Source of the DNA: Paenibacillus alba | GTDB taxonomy: Bacteria > Bacillota > Bacilli > Paenibacillales > NBRC-103111 | Length of the DNA stretch: 64,000 bases | Assembly: GCF_013204855.1 (NCBI RefSeq) | Contig: NZ_JABMKZ010000025.1 | Span: 53,559 to 117,558 of the forward strand | Direction: 5' to 3' | Shown here: positions 43,679 to 50,270 of the stretch, one piece after another | How the letters are laid out: every line of letters begins with the position of its first letter | Numbering within the stretch: the first letter of the stretch is position 1 | Program-made: the position numbers and the translations under genes | The notes under the pieces: generated by a model | Told to the model about the DNA's origin: nothing | Seen by the model: only the letters and a program-made list of their open reading frames with translations | Databases searched by the model: none

Positions 43679-43711
43679 AGCCATAGAGAGGATGGACTCC
43701 TCTTTATGGCT
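43679..43711. repeat. Hairpin after the 145-residue candidate immunity gene
   Basis: AGCCATAGAGAGGA and TCCTCTTTATGGCT pair with one mismatch around five bases, directly after the stop at 43718. No T-run follows on either strand, so it is a stem-loop of uncertain use, perhaps an inefficient terminator. Confidence 0.6.
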
Positions 43712-43717
43712 AGTAAC

Positions 43718-44155
43718 TCATTTATTCGCTTCGACGAAACTGCTTTCTCTTTTGGAGGTGTTCTTATTCATATAAAATGATTGGCCTGATTCTTTATCTG
43801 CATTTTCTGCCATAGTTGTAACTTCACACATTAGTGCAATGTAGCGTGCCATCCAAGATGAGATATTAAGCATATGGTCATTAAGTATCTCTTGGAAGGA
43901 ATCAGTAGTAGTAGCTTCAAAGGAATATTGATATTCTGGCCACTTACCGTTATTCTTCAATTCTTGTAATTGAACCTCAAAACCAAATACTTCGGCATAA
44001 CCTACTAAATCATATGGTTCATCTTCCATATTTTCATATCTTAAAGCAGGTATATTCAGCCCATCCTCTAATTTTGAACCTAAGTCTTGCAAAGTGCCCT
44101 TATACTGGATGTATACCTTAGAGTAAGCGCCATGTACTTTGTCTGAAAACTCCAT
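43718..44155 (-). CDS. Hypothetical protein, candidate immunity gene of Rhs unit 1
   Basis: 145 residues, acidic, beginning MEFSDKVHGAYSKVYIQYKG, with no signal or membrane segment. AGGAGG lies six bases ahead of the ATG. It begins nine bases after the stop of a short toxin-tail ORF, the toxin-immunity spacing of Rhs loci. The frame is intact, unlike the neighbouring core pieces. Immunity is inferred from position only. Confidence 0.65.
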   Translation of the reverse strand: MEFSDKVHGAYSKVYIQYKGTLQDLGSKLEDGLNIPALRYENMEDEPYDLVGYAEVFGFEVQLQELKNNGKWPEYQYSFEATTTDSFQEILNDHMLNISSWMARYIALMCEVTTMAENADKESGQSFYMNKNTSKRESSFVEANK

Positions 44156-44164
44156 TTTAACCTC

Positions 44165-44326
44165 CTAATTACTCGATGGCTTAAATTTAATTGAAAATCC
44201 CTCTTTGTTTGGCTTTAATCCTTTAAATCCCGGTGTTTCAGAAAGTATTTTCCTAAATTCAGGGTTGGCTTTGAGACTATTACCAAATTTCTCGTACAGA
44301 ATATCACTCTCAATATAGTAGTTCAT
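44165..44326 (-). pseudogene. Rhs unit 1 toxin tail (53 codons)
   Basis: An open frame starting MNYYIESDILYEKFG and ending FSIKFKPSSN, in a different frame from the overlapping Rhs core ORF, which stops at 44310. It looks like the C-terminal end of a polymorphic toxin. It has no ribosome site of its own and was probably once in frame with the core. Whether the piece keeps activity is unknown. Confidence 0.55.
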
Positions 44327-44804
44327 CTTTTTCCATTAAAACCTGCGAGAGATTGGCATGCGGATTGACCACATACTTCGTTGTTACACCATTCACAGTC
44401 ATGCCAATTCGTACGTTCTCACTGTTATAAGCGTAGCTTACTCCGCCTGCTGAGATCAAGCGGTTTCTAGCATCATACTGATAACCTTGCAGCTGACCTC
44501 CTAGCGGTCCGGTAATCATATTCCCATCCGAGTCATGGATAACATTCTGACCGTTATACGTAGCTAGACGATTATCAGCCGTGTAAGTCATCGTACCGTA
44601 GGGGAGAGGTGTACGTGTAGCTCCGTATGTGGCCGAGGCGACGGTAGCTGCGCTGTTCTGTTCGGTCAATACGTTGCCCGCAGCATCATAGTGGCTAATC
44701 CACTGTCCGCTAGCCGTTTGATCTGTAAGAGCAGTCATTTGACCGTTCGCATCATAACTTCTAGCCTCAACCGATCCATCAGCGCGTGTCGTAGTGGCGA
44801 GCAT
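44310..44804 (-). pseudogene. Rhs fragment 1: truncated YD-repeat core
   Basis: 164 codons of Rhs core: ARSYDANGQMTALTDQT, YDAAGNVLTEQN, YTADNRLATYNGQNV, YDARNRLISAGGVSYAY and NSENVRIGMTVNGV. Repeated [YG]-D motifs typify YD/Rhs proteins, which form a beta-cage around a toxin. The 5' end is lost where the IS remnant begins (an in-frame stop lies at about 44818), and the 3' end joins a toxin tail out of frame. A full Rhs protein would exceed 1,000 residues. Confidence 0.88.
44592..44690 (-). repeat. 99-bp near-identical Rhs segment, copy B
   Basis: The partner of 42692-42790 (97 of 99 bases identical, same orientation, 1.9 kb apart). Confidence 0.95.
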
Positions 44805-44828
44805 TGAGCCGCTTTTTCACCACTTCAT

Positions 44829-45283
44829 TTGCGTGGAAACCCGTTTGGGAAAAAGCAAATCGAACGCCTTCAGCAAGATGGGCAAACAAGGCTGCAGGAA
44901 GGAGATTTGAATTTAGATGACACTTCCTGTGCTCATCCTTACGCTAAACAACTCTCGTTTTGTCCTGGTTCTTCGATCACGCACCAAAGGAAGCTGTGCA
45001 GACTTATGTGAAACACTGGTGCATTGAAGTGTTTTTTCGTACAGCGAAGCAAGAACTGGCTTTTGAAAAGTGCCACTCCGAATCCGAGGCGCATCACCAT
45101 GCTCATTTCGAGTTACTGTTTACCGCAGAAACCTTGCTAGCTGTTGCATTATTTGAAATGAACAAAGAAAAAACGAGTGATGATAAAGGCTTCACTCACG
45201 GCGAAATGTTCCCCGGCCTTTTCCATACTCGTTGCCAATCCCGAACGAGAAACCCACAAGGGTCAAGAGTGAATCTACATTGA
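44829..45283 (+). pseudogene. IS4-type transposase remnant
   Basis: Two overlapping frames (44829-45011 and 44960-45283) together read as a transposase. The first has LNLDDTSCAHPYAKQL; the second has WFFDHAPKEAVQTYVKHW, then IEVFFRTAKQELAFEKCHS. The Y-x2-[R]-x3-E-x6-K signature of IS4-family enzymes is visible with H in place of R (Y-VK-H-WCI-E-...-K). The N-terminal catalytic aspartate regions are absent and a frameshift joins the halves, so it cannot transpose by itself. No terminal inverted repeats were found. Confidence 0.75.
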
Positions 45284-45443
45284 TTTTGAAATACAAGAGA
45301 ATTTGTCGAATATTAAATTACTCATTGCAACAAGGAGACTCGCCATTTATCGTCTAAGGATTCTTTTTTAGTTCCATAAAAAACCCAATGTCTCACTTGC
45401 AGTAAAAGAACTTATCTTTGGGCGTCTTAAGAATTTGCTTTCT

Positions 45444-45474
45444 TGCTACGAATCTTTCTTTTTGTGCTATAATC
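45444..45474 (+). promoter_or_regulatory. Probable promoter of the cbi operon
   Basis: An extended -10 TGCTATAAT (TATAAT at 45469-45474) lies about 25 bases before the riboswitch. A TTGCTA at 45444-45449 is a weak -35 at 19 bases. The 160 bases before it (45284-45443) hold nothing I can identify. Confidence 0.6.
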
Positions 45475-45496
45475 ATCTCAATTACATAATTCGAAT

Positions 45497-45660
45497 AGAT
45501 GAGGTGCCCTTGCATGCAGCAAGGGGTAACAGGGAATCGGGTGCAAATCCCGAGCGGTCCCGCCACTGTATTCGGGGAGTTTCTTTCTATTAATGTCACT
45601 TGATATGTCATCAGGGAAGGCCGAAAGAAAACGACGATCCGAGAGCCAGGAGACCTACCT
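45497..45660 (+). promoter_or_regulatory. Cobalamin riboswitch upstream of cbiMNQO
   Basis: Conserved parts of the B12 element are present in order: GAGGTGCCC, GGGAATCGGGTGCAAATCCC, the core GGTCCCGCCACTGTA, and GAGAGCCAGGAGACCTACC near the 3' end (B12 box GCCAGGAGACC). A terminator hairpin follows at 45755-45786. The expected logic is: with coenzyme B12 bound, the terminator forms and cobalt uptake is switched off. Confidence 0.97.
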
Positions 45661-45754
45661 TCATCTATGTACCCACACACCTTCGCGGAAAGGAGCGGTG
45701 TACGTCAAGTCATTCGACAATGTCTTTTATTTGTCGTTTATTCGCACGTACCCA

Positions 45755-45786
45755 CGACCGATCCAAGAGGATTGGTCTTTTTTTTG
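45755..45786 (+). terminator. Riboswitch terminator before cbiM
   Basis: GACCGATCC pairs with GGATTGGTC around AAGA and is followed by eight T, 38 bases ahead of the cbiM start. It is the expression platform of the cobalamin riboswitch. Confidence 0.92.
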
Positions 45787-45823
45787 TACCTCATTTTAAA
45801 AGCAAAGGAGATTTACAACCAAC

Positions 45824-46597
45824 ATGTTCACGAAAAAGAAAAAACTTTCGAGCTTTCTGCTGCTTGTGCTGGGGTTTGCCTTGTATTTATTTATTAATGA
45901 ACCCCAGTCTGCTCATGCCATGCATATTATGGAGGGATTCCTCCCGGTGGGATGGGCTATCTTCTGGTGGGTTGCCTTTCTGCCCTTCTTCTTCCTTGGT
46001 CTGCGCTCACTGATTAAAATCACAAAAGAAAATCCCGAGCTCAAAATCATGCTCGGACTTGCCGGAGCATTCACCTTCGTGCTCTCCGCACTGAAGATTC
46101 CATCGGTGACGGGCAGCAGCTCGCACCCAACAGGCACAGGCCTCGGAGCTGTCATGCTCGGTCCTCTGCCCATGAGCGTCCTTGGCTCTATTGTTCTGCT
46201 GTTCCAAGCGGTGCTGCTCGCCCACGGCGGACTTACGACGCTCGGTGCCAACGCGTTCTCCATGGCGCTATCCGGACCCGTCGTCGGCTATTTCATCTAT
46301 CGGTTCATGATGAAAACGACCGGAAAGCAGAAATGGTCTATCTTCCTAGCTGCCGCTTTGGCCGACTTATCCACCTATGTCGTAACTTCGATTCAGTTAG
46401 CGCTTGCCTTCCCGGCTGAACAAGGCGGGTTCATCGCTTCCTTCTTGAAATTTGGCGGCATTTTTGCCATTACCCAAATCCCGCTCGCGATTAGCGAAGG
46501 TATTTTAACCGTATTAATCTGGAATTGGCTGCAAGCTTATAGCCCCAAAGAACTGACAATCCTGCAACATAAGATGAAAGGAGCATCTGAACAATGA
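45824..46597 (+). CDS. cbiM: Cobalt ECF transporter S component CbiM
   Basis: 257 residues. A signal peptide ends at AHA (about residue 32), so the mature protein would begin MHIMEGFLP; in CbiM/NikM the N-terminal Met-His coordinates the metal. GVNAxxx-type changes are seen in TTLGANAFSMALSGP, and about seven helices follow. AAAGGAG lies ahead of the ATG. It is first of a four-gene operon with four-base ATGA overlaps, under a B12 riboswitch; this regulation favours cobalt over nickel. Confidence 0.95.
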   Translation: MFTKKKKLSSFLLLVLGFALYLFINEPQSAHAMHIMEGFLPVGWAIFWWVAFLPFFFLGLRSLIKITKENPELKIMLGLAGAFTFVLSALKIPSVTGSSSHPTGTGLGAVMLGPLPMSVLGSIVLLFQAVLLAHGGLTTLGANAFSMALSGPVVGYFIYRFMMKTTGKQKWSIFLAAALADLSTYVVTSIQLALAFPAEQGGFIASFLKFGGIFAITQIPLAISEGILTVLIWNWLQAYSPKELTILQHKMKGASEQ

Positions 46598-46878
46598 AAA
46601 ATCGCACAACAAATATTCTCATGCTGGTTGCCATCGTCTTATTAGCCGTATTGCCCTTAATCTTCGTCAAAGGTGAATTTGGCGGAGCTGATGATGCAGC
46701 TGAAAAATTAATTCAAAGTATCCAACCTTCCTATCAGCCTTGGTTCTCTTCTTTCTTTGAACTGCCTGCGGAGACAGAAAGCATGCTATTTGCCCTCCAA
46801 GCGGCACTTGGTGCGGGCTTCATCGGGTATGCTTTTGGACTATTCAAAGGAAAAGCTTCTAAATCCAAATCCCAATGA
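46594..46878 (+). CDS. cbiN: Cobalt transporter accessory subunit CbiN
   Basis: 94 residues with two transmembrane helices (about 6-24 and 64-84) and a short extracytoplasmic loop containing GEFGGADDAAEK, as is typical of CbiN. It helps load cobalt onto CbiM. The ATG overlaps the cbiM stop and the stop overlaps cbiQ, both as ATGA. Confidence 0.94.
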   Translation: MKNRTTNILMLVAIVLLAVLPLIFVKGEFGGADDAAEKLIQSIQPSYQPWFSSFFELPAETESMLFALQAALGAGFIGYAFGLFKGKASKSKSQ

Positions 46879-47678
46879 TTAAACGGATTGATACACTTGC
46901 TTACGGCAATGGCTTACGCGATCTTTCCCCTATGTGGAAATGTGCATTTGCTACGATTATGCTGTTGTTCACCTACGTCGCTCACCCAGCCGTTCAGTTC
47001 CTTCTAGCCATTTGGTTAACCGTATGGACTGTGGGTTATGCGCGTATTCCGATTCGCTTCTACTTATCGCTAATTGCCATTGCTTGCTTGTTCTTCATTG
47101 GAAGCATACCTGCCTTAATCGTTGAAATTCGCCCTTGGCAAGCAACCTCTCCCGTACTCCATGAAGCGGCAGGCTTCACCTTTATGAACTGGCATTTTTT
47201 CGTGACTTCATCAGGTCTCTTGCTCGTCGGGAAGTTGTTCGTGCGCATCGTCGCCTGCCTTTCTTGTATGGCCTTTATCATTTGCAGCACTCCTTTTGCG
47301 GAACTGCTTCAAGTCTTGAAGAAAATACGGGTCCCGATGCTCGTCCTCGAAATTATGCTGATTATGTACCGGATATTATTTATCCTTTTTGAAACGGCCC
47401 AAGATATGTATGTTGCTCAGCAAGCAAGGGGCGGCCAAAGCGGCTTCCAGAACCGATTAAAGGATACAGCTACCCTGATTGTTCAAATGTTTATCAAAAC
47501 GATGCAGCAATATAGATCCTTGTCCAATGGACTTGTTTCCAGAGGCTTCACCGAAGACATTCACATGGCCCCCTACCAAGCTAAGCCCGTACCTGTTCGG
47601 TACAAAGCGGAAAGCATCGCAGGCTTCATACTGCTGCTGCTCCTGGAAATTTGGCTGCATTGGAGGATCGCCCTATGA
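46875..47678 (+). CDS. cbiQ: ECF transporter T component CbiQ
   Basis: 267 residues with about five to six transmembrane helices. The cytoplasmic coupling-helix region contains AQQARGGQSGF and SRGFTED, matching the Ala-Arg-Gly motifs that contact the ATPase. It links CbiM to CbiO. It is translationally coupled to cbiN and cbiO. Confidence 0.95.
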   Translation: MIKRIDTLAYGNGLRDLSPMWKCAFATIMLLFTYVAHPAVQFLLAIWLTVWTVGYARIPIRFYLSLIAIACLFFIGSIPALIVEIRPWQATSPVLHEAAGFTFMNWHFFVTSSGLLLVGKLFVRIVACLSCMAFIICSTPFAELLQVLKKIRVPMLVLEIMLIMYRILFILFETAQDMYVAQQARGGQSGFQNRLKDTATLIVQMFIKTMQQYRSLSNGLVSRGFTEDIHMAPYQAKPVPVRYKAESIAGFILLLLLEIWLHWRIAL

Positions 47679-48511
47679 ATTCGATTTTTGAAACTTTAGA
47701 TATCAGCTTCAGCTATCCCGGAACGAAGGCCAAAGCCTTAAACAAACTAAAGCTCGCGATCCCGGAAGGAAAAAAAACTGCCTTATGCGGTCACAACGGC
47801 TCCGGCAAATCAACTTTATTCCTGCACGCGATTGGCATTCATTCGCCTGCCTCCGGCCAGGTTCTATGGAATAACACGCCGCTGACGTACAACCGCAAAG
47901 AACTCAAGCAATTGCGCCAGGATATTGGACTTGTTTTTCAAGATCCGGAGCAGCAGCTTATCTTAAATACCCCTTATGAAGATGTCACCTATGGGCTGCG
48001 GAATGCAGGGATTCCAGAGCCTGAGATCAAGCTCCGCGCAGAAGCGATCCTGCGCACAATGCGTATTGAACACTTGGCCCATACTCCGATTCATCATCTG
48101 AGCCTTGGCCAGAAGAAACGCGTCGCTTTGGCAGGTGTGCTCGTACTTGAACCTAAGCTCCTGCTTCTGGATGAGCCTACAGCTTATTTGGATCGTATTT
48201 CCGAGCAGCAGCTTATCGAAGAGCTTGATCGCATACATCGCCGAGGGATTACGCTCGTGATGGCTACGCATGACATGAATCTGGCCTATGCTTGGGCAGA
48301 TTGGATTCTTGTCCTCGACCAAGGACAATGTGTGATGGCAGGTACGCCTGCCGAGATTTTCAGCAACACGCAAGCAATCCAGTCTCTTGGCTTGGATAAG
48401 CCCATGCTGCTGGATCTGTGGGAAGCTTTGCCTGAGACAAGCCGCCAAGGTAGAACTGCGCCGAGGAATGTAGAGGATTTTAAAATTCTGTTGCAAGAAT
48501 GTTTGGCATAA
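47675..48511 (+). CDS. cbiO: Cobalt ECF transporter ATPase CbiO
   Basis: 278 residues. Walker A is GHNGSGKSTL, the Q-loop FQDPEQQL, the signature LSLGQKKRVALAG, Walker B LLLDEPTAYLD and the H-loop MATHD. The start is ATG at 47675 (MNSIFETL), preceded by GGAGG at eight bases and overlapping the cbiQ stop; the frame start at 47651 is internal to cbiQ. Confidence 0.96.
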   Translation: MNSIFETLDISFSYPGTKAKALNKLKLAIPEGKKTALCGHNGSGKSTLFLHAIGIHSPASGQVLWNNTPLTYNRKELKQLRQDIGLVFQDPEQQLILNTPYEDVTYGLRNAGIPEPEIKLRAEAILRTMRIEHLAHTPIHHLSLGQKKRVALAGVLVLEPKLLLLDEPTAYLDRISEQQLIEELDRIHRRGITLVMATHDMNLAYAWADWILVLDQGQCVMAGTPAEIFSNTQAIQSLGLDKPMLLDLWEALPETSRQGRTAPRNVEDFKILLQECLA

Positions 48512-48632
48512 AAATGGTTCGAATGCGTACGGAGGGTGCTTGAGCCGAAACAGTTCCGGATCAACCAGATTGCAGAATGAAAACAAGGGGCAAAGGAGAA
48601 ATAATTCCCTCCTTGAAATGGGATGAATGCAG

Positions 48633-48678
48633 CAAAGGAGCTTTCCTACAAGTAAAAAACTTGAGGAAAGCTCCTTTG
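48633..48678 (+). terminator. Strong hairpin after the cbi operon
   Basis: CAAAGGAGCTTTCCT and AGGAAAGCTCCTTTG pair over 15 bases, with a further CAAG/CTTG inside. Only a short T-rich tail (TATTTC) follows, so it may also serve as an RNA end-stabilising stem. Confidence 0.75.
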
Positions 48679-48755
48679 TATTTCAGAAGGCTTGAATCAC
48701 AAAACCGCTGACAAAGGTGCGGACATTCGTGAAGGTGCGGTTGTAGTTTTATAAA

Positions 48756-48938
48756 CCTGCGATTATGCATCTTTTGGGGCTGGGTTTAGCCGAAAATTGA
48801 TACATTCCTGCAATTATACATGCTTTTGCGGCCTATTTCGGCTTTCTGGATGAAAAAACCAGAAATTCCTGCATAATCGCAGGAATTTCCTTTTTTCGGA
48901 CGATTCGGCTGAAAAAGCCTGCATTTTCGCAGGTTTTT
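48756..48938. repeat. Cluster of CCTGC-centred short palindromic repeats
   Basis: Four related elements stand in 183 bases: CCTGCGATTATGCAT (48756), CCTGCAATTATACAT (48807), a perfect 11-bp-stem palindrome 48862-48889 (GAAATTCCTGC, ATAATC, GCAGGAATTTC), and 48912-48938 (AAAAAGCCTGC ... GCAGGTTTTT). No gene is supported in 48512-49133; the stretch holds the cbi hairpin, these elements and the pentanucleotide tract that follows. Confidence 0.8.
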
Positions 48939-48965
48939 GACTCCGTGAGCCACTCCGTCCGCCGC

Positions 48966-49010
48966 CTTGCCTTGCCTTGCCTTGCCTTGCCTTGCCTTGC
49001 CTTGCCTTGC
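48966..49010. repeat. (CTTGC)9 pentanucleotide tandem repeat
   Basis: Nine perfect copies of CTTGC in a row, followed by degenerate TTTGC/CCTCGCC copies to about 49075. It lies in the spacer between the cbi operon and the ferredoxin gene, outside any credible ORF. Such tracts change length by slippage. Confidence 0.95.
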
Positions 49011-49133
49011 CTTTGCTTTGCATCGCCTCACCTCGTGACGTGCCGTTCCGTGCCTCGCCTTGCCGCGTCTCGCCCAGTGGAAACCAACGCTCCCAAGAGG
49101 CGCAGGGCAGAACAAATCAGCTCTCTCTCCGAC

Positions 49134-49499
49134 TTACTGCTTGATCCGACTTACGCCTGTCCGGCCTTTTCCAGTCGGAACAAAACTCGCCTCATAGCTG
49201 TAAATCATCTGATCTTCCAAAGGCTTGCCCTCGAGCAAATGCTCCCGCACAAGTCTTCTTCCCAGCTCCGGTGTCATCTCTTTGTACCAAATTCCTTGCG
49301 GATACACAGTAACTACGCAGGCGTCCTCACAGCGGCCGTTGCATCTTGTTCGCGTCGTGTGAATGAGACCCTCCGCTTTGTGCTGCGCAATTTCATCACG
49401 GATAGCCAAAGTCGTCTCATCGCCTAATTGCTTCATGCAGGAACCGCCATTACAAATTAATACGTGATGTTTCACGGTAGATAAATCCCAAGTACTCAT
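49134..49499 (-). CDS. [2Fe-2S] ferredoxin, thioredoxin-like
   Basis: 121 residues. The cluster cysteines are in LICNGGSCMK (C16, C21) and RTRCNGRCEDACVVTVYP (C53, C57, C61), the pattern of thioredoxin-fold ferredoxins such as those in cobalamin and NuoE-like families. GGAG precedes the ATG. It is the last gene of the riboswitch-controlled minus-strand transporter operon, 12 bases after the ATPase. Similar ferredoxins accompany cobalt/cobalamin genes; an electron-donor role is inferred. Confidence 0.88.
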   Translation of the reverse strand: MSTWDLSTVKHHVLICNGGSCMKQLGDETTLAIRDEIAQHKAEGLIHTTRTRCNGRCEDACVVTVYPQGIWYKEMTPELGRRLVREHLLEGKPLEDQMIYSYEASFVPTGKGRTGVSRIKQ

Positions 49500-49511
49500 A
49501 ACAATCTCCTT

Positions 49512-50270
49512 TCATTCAGTAAAATACGGATATTGGGGCACATCAGCCAACAGTGATTGGGTATAGGCGTGCTGTGGATTAGCAATGACATCTGCCGTCC
49601 TGCCTTGTTCCACCACAATGCCTTCATGCAGCACAAGCAGACGATCGCAGAGTGCAGTCACAACAGCAATATCATGAGATATAAATAAATAGCCAACTTG
49701 ACGCTGCTTGCGCAAATCTCGGAGCAGCTCGATCACTTGAGCTTGAACCGAGACATCAAGCGCAGATAGACATTCATCCAGAATGATAAGCTCGGGGCTT
49801 GCCACAAGCGCTCTAGCTATGCAAACTCGCTGACATTGTCCAGTGCTTAGTTCATGGGGATAACGACTGAGATACTCTCCGCTTAGCCCAACGGCCTGAA
49901 GCAGCTCTCCTAGCTGCCGATCCACGTCCTCTTGCTGGGAAGGCTGCCTATGAAACTGCAAATAGGCTTCCTTTAGGCTCTTCTTCATCGTCCATGCGGG
50001 ATTCAAACTGTTCCTCGGATCTTGAAATACGACTTGAATCGATTTTCTGGAAGCTCGCCGAACGTTCTTATTCGCAAGAGAAGCGCCACGCCACAGCATT
50101 TCCCCCGCATCTGGCCGTTCTAAATCCATCACACATCGCACTAATGTGCTTTTCCCCGATCCAGACATCCCGATTAAGCCAACACTTTCACCAGGCAAAA
50201 TAGTAAAAGAAATCTGCTGCAGCACTTTTTTCTTCGCATACGTTTTTGAGATGCGATCAATGACCAGCAT
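49512..50270 (-). CDS. Ni/Co-type ABC transporter ATP-binding protein (NikE/OppF class)
   Basis: 252 residues. Walker A is GMSGSGKSTLVRC, the Q-loop VFQDPRNSLNP, Walker B LIILDECLSALD and the H-loop FISHD. The signature reads LSTGQ in place of LSGGQ. The ATG at 50270 (MLVIDRISKTY) has GAGGTG upstream and overlaps the 3' end of the permease-ATPase fusion by 14 bases. It pairs with the ATPase domain of that fusion. Confidence 0.92.
   Translation of the reverse strand: MLVIDRISKTYAKKKVLQQISFTILPGESVGLIGMSGSGKSTLVRCVMDLERPDAGEMLWRGASLANKNVRRASRKSIQVVFQDPRNSLNPAWTMKKSLKEAYLQFHRQPSQQEDVDRQLGELLQAVGLSGEYLSRYPHELSTGQCQRVCIARALVASPELIILDECLSALDVSVQAQVIELLRDLRKQRQVGYLFISHDIAVVTALCDRLLVLHEGIVVEQGRTADVIANPQHAYTQSLLADVPQYPYFTE

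Noticed and set aside
45393..45680. 95-codon minus-strand ORF
   Set aside because: It runs through the cobalamin riboswitch and its promoter on the opposite strand and resembles no protein.
48756..49010. CRISPR array in the repeat-rich spacer
   Set aside because: The elements are palindromes of varying sequence and spacing or a pure tandem pentamer; there are no regular repeat-spacer units and no cas genes.
48786..49115. Minus-strand ORF of 109 codons with repeated Gly-Lys-Ala-Arg-Gln
   Set aside because: It is a read-through of the (CTTGC)n repeat with no ribosome site, and its ends are not protein-like.
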